Below, piece by piece: positions 15,288-17,723 of a stretch of 17,723 nucleotides of DNA; position 1 is the first letter of the stretch, and each line of letters starts with the position of its first letter. Source of the DNA: CAZRGV01 sp964599655 (GTDB taxonomy: Bacteria > Planctomycetota > Planctomycetia > Isosphaerales > Isosphaeraceae); contig CAZRGV010000126.1 in NCBI GenBank assembly GCA_964599655.1, positions 1 through 17,723 of the forward strand, given 5' to 3'. Position numbers and translations under genes: made by a program. The notes beneath the pieces are model-generated. The model made no database searches. It saw only the letters and a program-made list of their open reading frames with translations, and had not been told where the DNA came from.

Positions 15288-15649
15288 GTCCCTCGGTCAT
15301 CCTGGCTGTTTTCCACCAGTCGGCGCGGGTGTGAAGGGGGAAATGTGGGTGGGATCGCCGAACCCCCACTTGATGATCGCCATCGAGCATGGGGGGGAGA
15401 CGGTGGTTCATACCGATTTCGAGCGATTGAGGAAGATTTCCACGATGCCGAAACCAAACCTCCCGCATTCCGCAGTCGTGTTGAGGATCCCGTCGACCCT
15501 GGAATATCTGCCCCGGTTGCGACCTAGAGGATCGCCTGGCATGACACATTGCAGTGATTGTGGTTGCTCGCATGCTTGCTCATGCCGGCAAGATTCAGAT
15601 TCTGAACCGATGTCCGAATGAGTCAGACGAGTCGCGAGGGATATGCGGT

Positions 15650-16837
15650 CTACGATCCGTGAAGCTCAGACCGCTCCTGAAAGAGTCGAAGAAATTGGGC
15701 GGCGGTTCGCTCCCAAGTGTTGGCTCTAGCCCTCGCCCACCTGAGATGAGCGCGGCCGTCATCGGATCCATTTCGGAGGATACGCCGGACCGACTCGACA
15801 AACGCCGACGTCGAGTCCACGACATCGAACAGATCGGAATAGAGTCGGCACTCCGGAAGTGCGGTCGAGATCATCGGACGACTCGAGGCCATGTAATCCA
15901 TGACCTTTGTCGGGCAGGCAGCCAGATTGAACGGATGATCGATGAGATATGGAATAATACATATGTCAAATGACGAGATATATCGGCCGATTTCATTCTG
16001 ATTCTTCCATCCCAAAATATAAACATTTTTGTTTGATATTGCTCTTTGATAGGATCTGTACCACGATTCGTGATCTGCGGGAGCGGGTTCCTTTCCGATG
16101 AGTACGATGGAGCAGTCGGGGATCTCTCGGGCGAGGCAGGCGATTAGGTCCCAGTCCAGCCGATCTTCCATCGACCCGACGAAGCCGAGCCTGGGTCCGG
16201 GCAGTCGAGCCAGATCCGAAGGAGCCGGCCCCGGTGTGGTGAGGGGCCTGGAGGCCATGAATGCCGAGGGTGCACCATGGGGCAAGTGGACGATTCGGTC
16301 GGCCGCAGACCCCACTGAATTTGTAAGTTCCTCGGCCCGAAATCGCGCGCAGAACACCGAAAGGGTGGCCTCCTCGACCGCTTTTTGTTCCAGTCGTCGA
16401 ATCGTTTCGGAACGCGATGACCAGTAGTAAGCGTAGTCGTCCATATTATAATAGACCAAAAAATCTGGATTTATTAGGTCTCTTAGGAAGAGGTAATGTG
16501 GGTATGACACTGCCAGCACTAGAGGCCGGCTCGATTGAAGCCGCTGCCTCCAGAATCGGATCTCTCGTGCGATGGGACGCATACCTATATGAGGGTAAGT
16601 TTTCATCCATCCCGGTGGCAGCACGAATCGTTTTTCCCAGAGAGACGGTCCGACTTCCTGCATGGGACATCGCCATTGCCGGATCGAGCGACCCTGTTTC
16701 ATCGCCGTCCGCCAGTCACAGGCTTTGATGAGAAGCAGTCGGTTCCCCATCGTTGCCAATGGAGTAAACAGCCGCTCGGTCCAGGTCCAGGACGCGTCGG
16801 CGACGACGATGTCGAAAGCGGGGATAACGGAGCCCAT
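15650..16837 (-). CDS. GT-B fold glycosyltransferase (group 1/GT4-like)
   Basis: 395 aa. The N-terminal Rossmann half begins FDIVVADASWTWTERLFTPL (about 8-27) and includes LVYYNMDDYAYYWSS (127-141) and the helix ending VFCARFRAEEL. The C-terminal nucleotide-sugar half starts at RLGFVGSMEDRLDWDLI (216-232), then IVLIGK, NVYILGW, DICIIPYLID and the donor-site segment FNLAACPTKVMDYMASSRP (303-321), where GT4 enzymes often carry K-x2-E-Y; here it is K-V-M-D-Y. It probably transfers a sugar during exopolysaccharide or cell-surface glycan synthesis, at the inner face of the membrane, with TuaH-like enzymes as rough analogues. ATG 16837 is the only upstream start, with an in-frame stop three codons before it; no Shine-Dalgarno is visible. 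Low-GC patches (about 15940-16060 and 16430-16510) and an AT-rich upstream region suggest transfer or mosaicism. Confidence 0.88.
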   Translation of the reverse strand: MGSVIPAFDIVVADASWTWTERLFTPLATMGNRLLLIKACDWRTAMKQGRSIRQWRCPMQEVGPSLWEKRFVLPPGWMKTYPHIGMRPIAREIRFWRQRLQSSRPLVLAVSYPHYLFLRDLINPDFLVYYNMDDYAYYWSSRSETIRRLEQKAVEEATLSVFCARFRAEELTNSVGSAADRIVHLPHGAPSAFMASRPLTTPGPAPSDLARLPGPRLGFVGSMEDRLDWDLIACLAREIPDCSIVLIGKEPAPADHESWYRSYQRAISNKNVYILGWKNQNEIGRYISSFDICIIPYLIDHPFNLAACPTKVMDYMASSRPMISTALPECRLYSDLFDVVDSTSAFVESVRRILRNGSDDGRAHLRWARARANTWERTAAQFLRLFQERSELHGS

Positions 16838-16890
16838 AGGAGGTCAATGGACCGAAAGATGTCGAACAAAATAGAAAACAAGTTAAAATA

Positions 16891-16919
16891 TTAATATAAT
16901 GACTATTTTTATATCACAA
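16891..16919 (-). promoter_or_regulatory. Possible sigma-70-like promoter for the glycosyltransferase
   Basis: On the minus strand, TTGTGA (complement of 16914-16919) and TATTAA (complement of 16891-16896) are 17 nt apart, each matching 4 of 6 consensus bases, 54 nt before ATG 16837. The surrounding 16860-16950 is the most AT-rich stretch in the window, so chance matches are easy. Confidence 0.25.
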
Positions 16920-16941
16920 AAAGTAAAATTATTAGATAGTG

Positions 16942-17385
16942 TTATAATTCCAGGAAGTTCCTGCCTGGGTTGAGGTTGGCGATTTCTTGACATGATTTGA
17001 TCCAAGCCAACCGCATCGTGCCGGGTTTTCCCGACGCCGCGGATTGCCCAAGCGAAACTGCGGATCTTCTTGCGNNNNNNNNNNNNNNNNNNNNNNNNNN
17101 NNNNNNTCCCTTTTCGGGCCAGGCACGAGGCTCAATAAAGTCCGCCTGGCGATCCGGGAGTTTTGCCTCATCGTTGCAAGCCTGCAAGAGCAACGACGCT
17201 AACGCCATCGACAAGAATAGGGGAACCTTGAGGGCGTTCCTGGTGTCGTCCGCGAGATCGTGGCGCGAGGCGAGTGACGGATTCTCTCGGTTCGTCCGTG
17301 GTTCGGTCGATCTCCGCGCATTCCTCCCTGTCATCCATCCGTATGCTGCGTCCCTGGGGATAACGATCAATGAACTCAGGGTCAC
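16942..17385 (-). CDS. Possible membrane or lipoprotein gene crossing the N gap
   Basis: Weak candidate. From GTG 17385 the frame stays open to the N gap. From about 17290 down to 17215 it has good third-position GC. It contains a hydrophobic segment LKVPLFLSMALASLLLQAC that could be a membrane helix or, from ATG 17208, a lipobox-like LLQAC with no basic n-region. It continues NDEAKLPDRQADFIEPRAWPEKG to the gap. Beyond the gap the frame ends at 16942, but since N runs rarely give true gap length, the frame there cannot be trusted. Another frame there reads SFAWAIRGVGKTRHDAVG and looks equally protein-like. No family recognised. A competing frame with ATG 17389 (MSDPEFIDRYPQGR, to 17168) has weaker third-position GC. 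Confidence 0.3.
   Translation of the reverse strand: MTLSSLIVIPRDAAYGWMTGRNARRSTEPRTNRENPSLASRHDLADDTRNALKVPLFLSMALASLLLQACNDEAKLPDRQADFIEPRAWPEKGXXXXXXXXXXXARRSAVSLGQSAASGKPGTMRLAWIKSCQEIANLNPGRNFLEL
17075..17106. other. Assembly gap (32 N)
   Basis: A run of 32 undetermined bases. Any reading frame drawn across it is unreliable, because the true length is unknown. Confidence 0.99.
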
Positions 17386-17389
17386 TCAT

Positions 17390-17616
17390 GACCACAATTG
17401 TTAATTATCTGTGGCAACGGCGAGCACTCTTATTCGCCGGAAGGGACTCCGATGCTTTGACGGGGGCGCGGCTGGCTCCGAACGCGGGAGGATCGCCTGG
17501 ATTCCAGGGATTTGGGGCGCATTCGGATGGCTTACCCAGTGAACCACGCGTCCAACTCTAACTCCATTTCTTACTCTGTCAAGCAGGAGTTCCACGCTGG
17601 GAGCGTTGGGGGGCGG
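17390..17616. other. 227-nt stretch without a supported gene
   Basis: Open frames of about 60 codons exist on both strands, but none has a ribosome-binding site, codon pattern or motif that supports it. An AT-rich patch at 17395-17412 (TTGTTAATTATCTG) could be promoter sequence in either direction. Confidence 0.4.
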
Positions 17617-17723
17617 TCATTGTTTCTGGTCCGGCGGCGGGGTCTGGGATCCTGGGGGGCAATCCTTGTGATTACTGAGGTGCCCCATGATCCGCCGCGC
17701 GATGGAGTTCCAGAACGGGCAAG
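17617..17723 (-). CDS. C-terminal end of an unidentified gene, cut by the right edge
   Basis: A frame entering from the right edge reads CPFWNSIARRIMGHLSNH, then KDCPPGSQTPPPDQKQ, and stops at TGA 17617-17619. Third codon positions are very G/C-rich, as in the real genes of this window. The two cysteines, histidines and Pro/Gln-rich tail suggest a small metal-binding end or a disordered tail, but 34 residues are too few to name a family. A competing plus-strand start (GAGG then ATG 17688, MIRRAMEFQNGQ) overlaps it and cannot be excluded. Confidence 0.35.
   Translation of the reverse strand, partial: CPFWNSIARRIMGHLSNHKDCPPGSQTPPPDQKQ

Larger units (their letters stand above)
14958..15649. 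other. 692-nt region without a convincing gene
   Basis: Open frames up to 160 codons exist on both strands but are rich in Arg, Ser, Pro and His, overlap one another, and lack ribosome-binding sites or family motifs. The right part (about 15300-15650) may be decayed coding sequence, but I cannot name a parent. The left part is the leader/promoter side of the DUF1549/1553 gene. A TTGACC element on the minus strand (15159-15164) resembles a -35 box but has no good -10 at 16-18 nt. Two inverted repeats are listed separately. Confidence 0.5.

Noticed and set aside
15139..15621. 160-codon plus-strand open frame in the gene-free region
   Set aside because: Composition is Ser/Pro/Arg-rich, no ribosome-binding site, no motif, and similar frames overlap it on the other strand.
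1..17723. tRNA, rRNA, CRISPR array, transposase or integrase
   Set aside because: No T-loop/acceptor pattern, no regularly spaced repeats, and no transposase or recombinase motif was found on either strand by eye.

Overview
The window looks like a draft-assembly fragment (32 N at 17075-17106) from a GC-rich planctomycete, probably of the Isosphaeraceae/Singulisphaera/Gemmata type. The main evidence is a secreted module of a DUF1549/DUF1553 protein, a PSCyt1-type haem plus WD40 protein, and a PPC/Ig-like protein. Each has its own signal peptide and cytochrome-like cysteine motifs. These architectures are characteristic of Planctomycetes and their PVC relatives. No mobile element, CRISPR array, rRNA or tRNA was seen.

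Layout, left to right. (1) 1-198: a C-rich, probably unreliable left edge leads into the last ~27 codons of a PII (glnB) gene. (2) 215-273: a long two-part inverted repeat sits just before a HAD-family phosphatase-like gene (283-981). That gene overlaps by 4 bases a degenerate receiver-domain gene (978-1373). (3) 1393-3944, minus strand: housekeeping pair rsfS -> argS. (4) 4256-8595, plus strand: four genes of unknown function separated by AT-rich gaps. They are a tiny protein, a helical 374-aa protein, a winged-helix-like/zinc-ribbon protein whose 3' end shows a reading-frame problem, and a 578-aa probably exported protein. (5) 8734-14957, minus strand: the three-gene exported module, transcribed from DUF1549/1553 through c-type haem/WD40 to PPC. 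It carries a perfect 12-bp intergenic hairpin and a 10-bp inverted repeat in the leader. (6) 14958-15649: no convincing gene. (7) 15650-16837, minus strand: a GT-B glycosyltransferase with low-GC patches and an AT-rich upstream region. (8) 16838-17723: poorly resolved, containing the N gap, a weak membrane or lipoprotein candidate, and the C-terminal end of an unidentified minus-strand gene running off the right edge.

How the genes may work together: rsfS and argS are translation-related. HAD and receiver-like genes are translationally coupled, so they probably act together, possibly with nitrogen/PII context if the upstream fragment was once an intact gene. The exported three-gene set probably forms a periplasmic or surface assembly. 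DUF1549/1553 and PSCyt1 families are predicted haem proteins of unknown biochemical role, and this is the most interesting undescribed system here. All functional calls come from reading motifs by eye; no database search was run.
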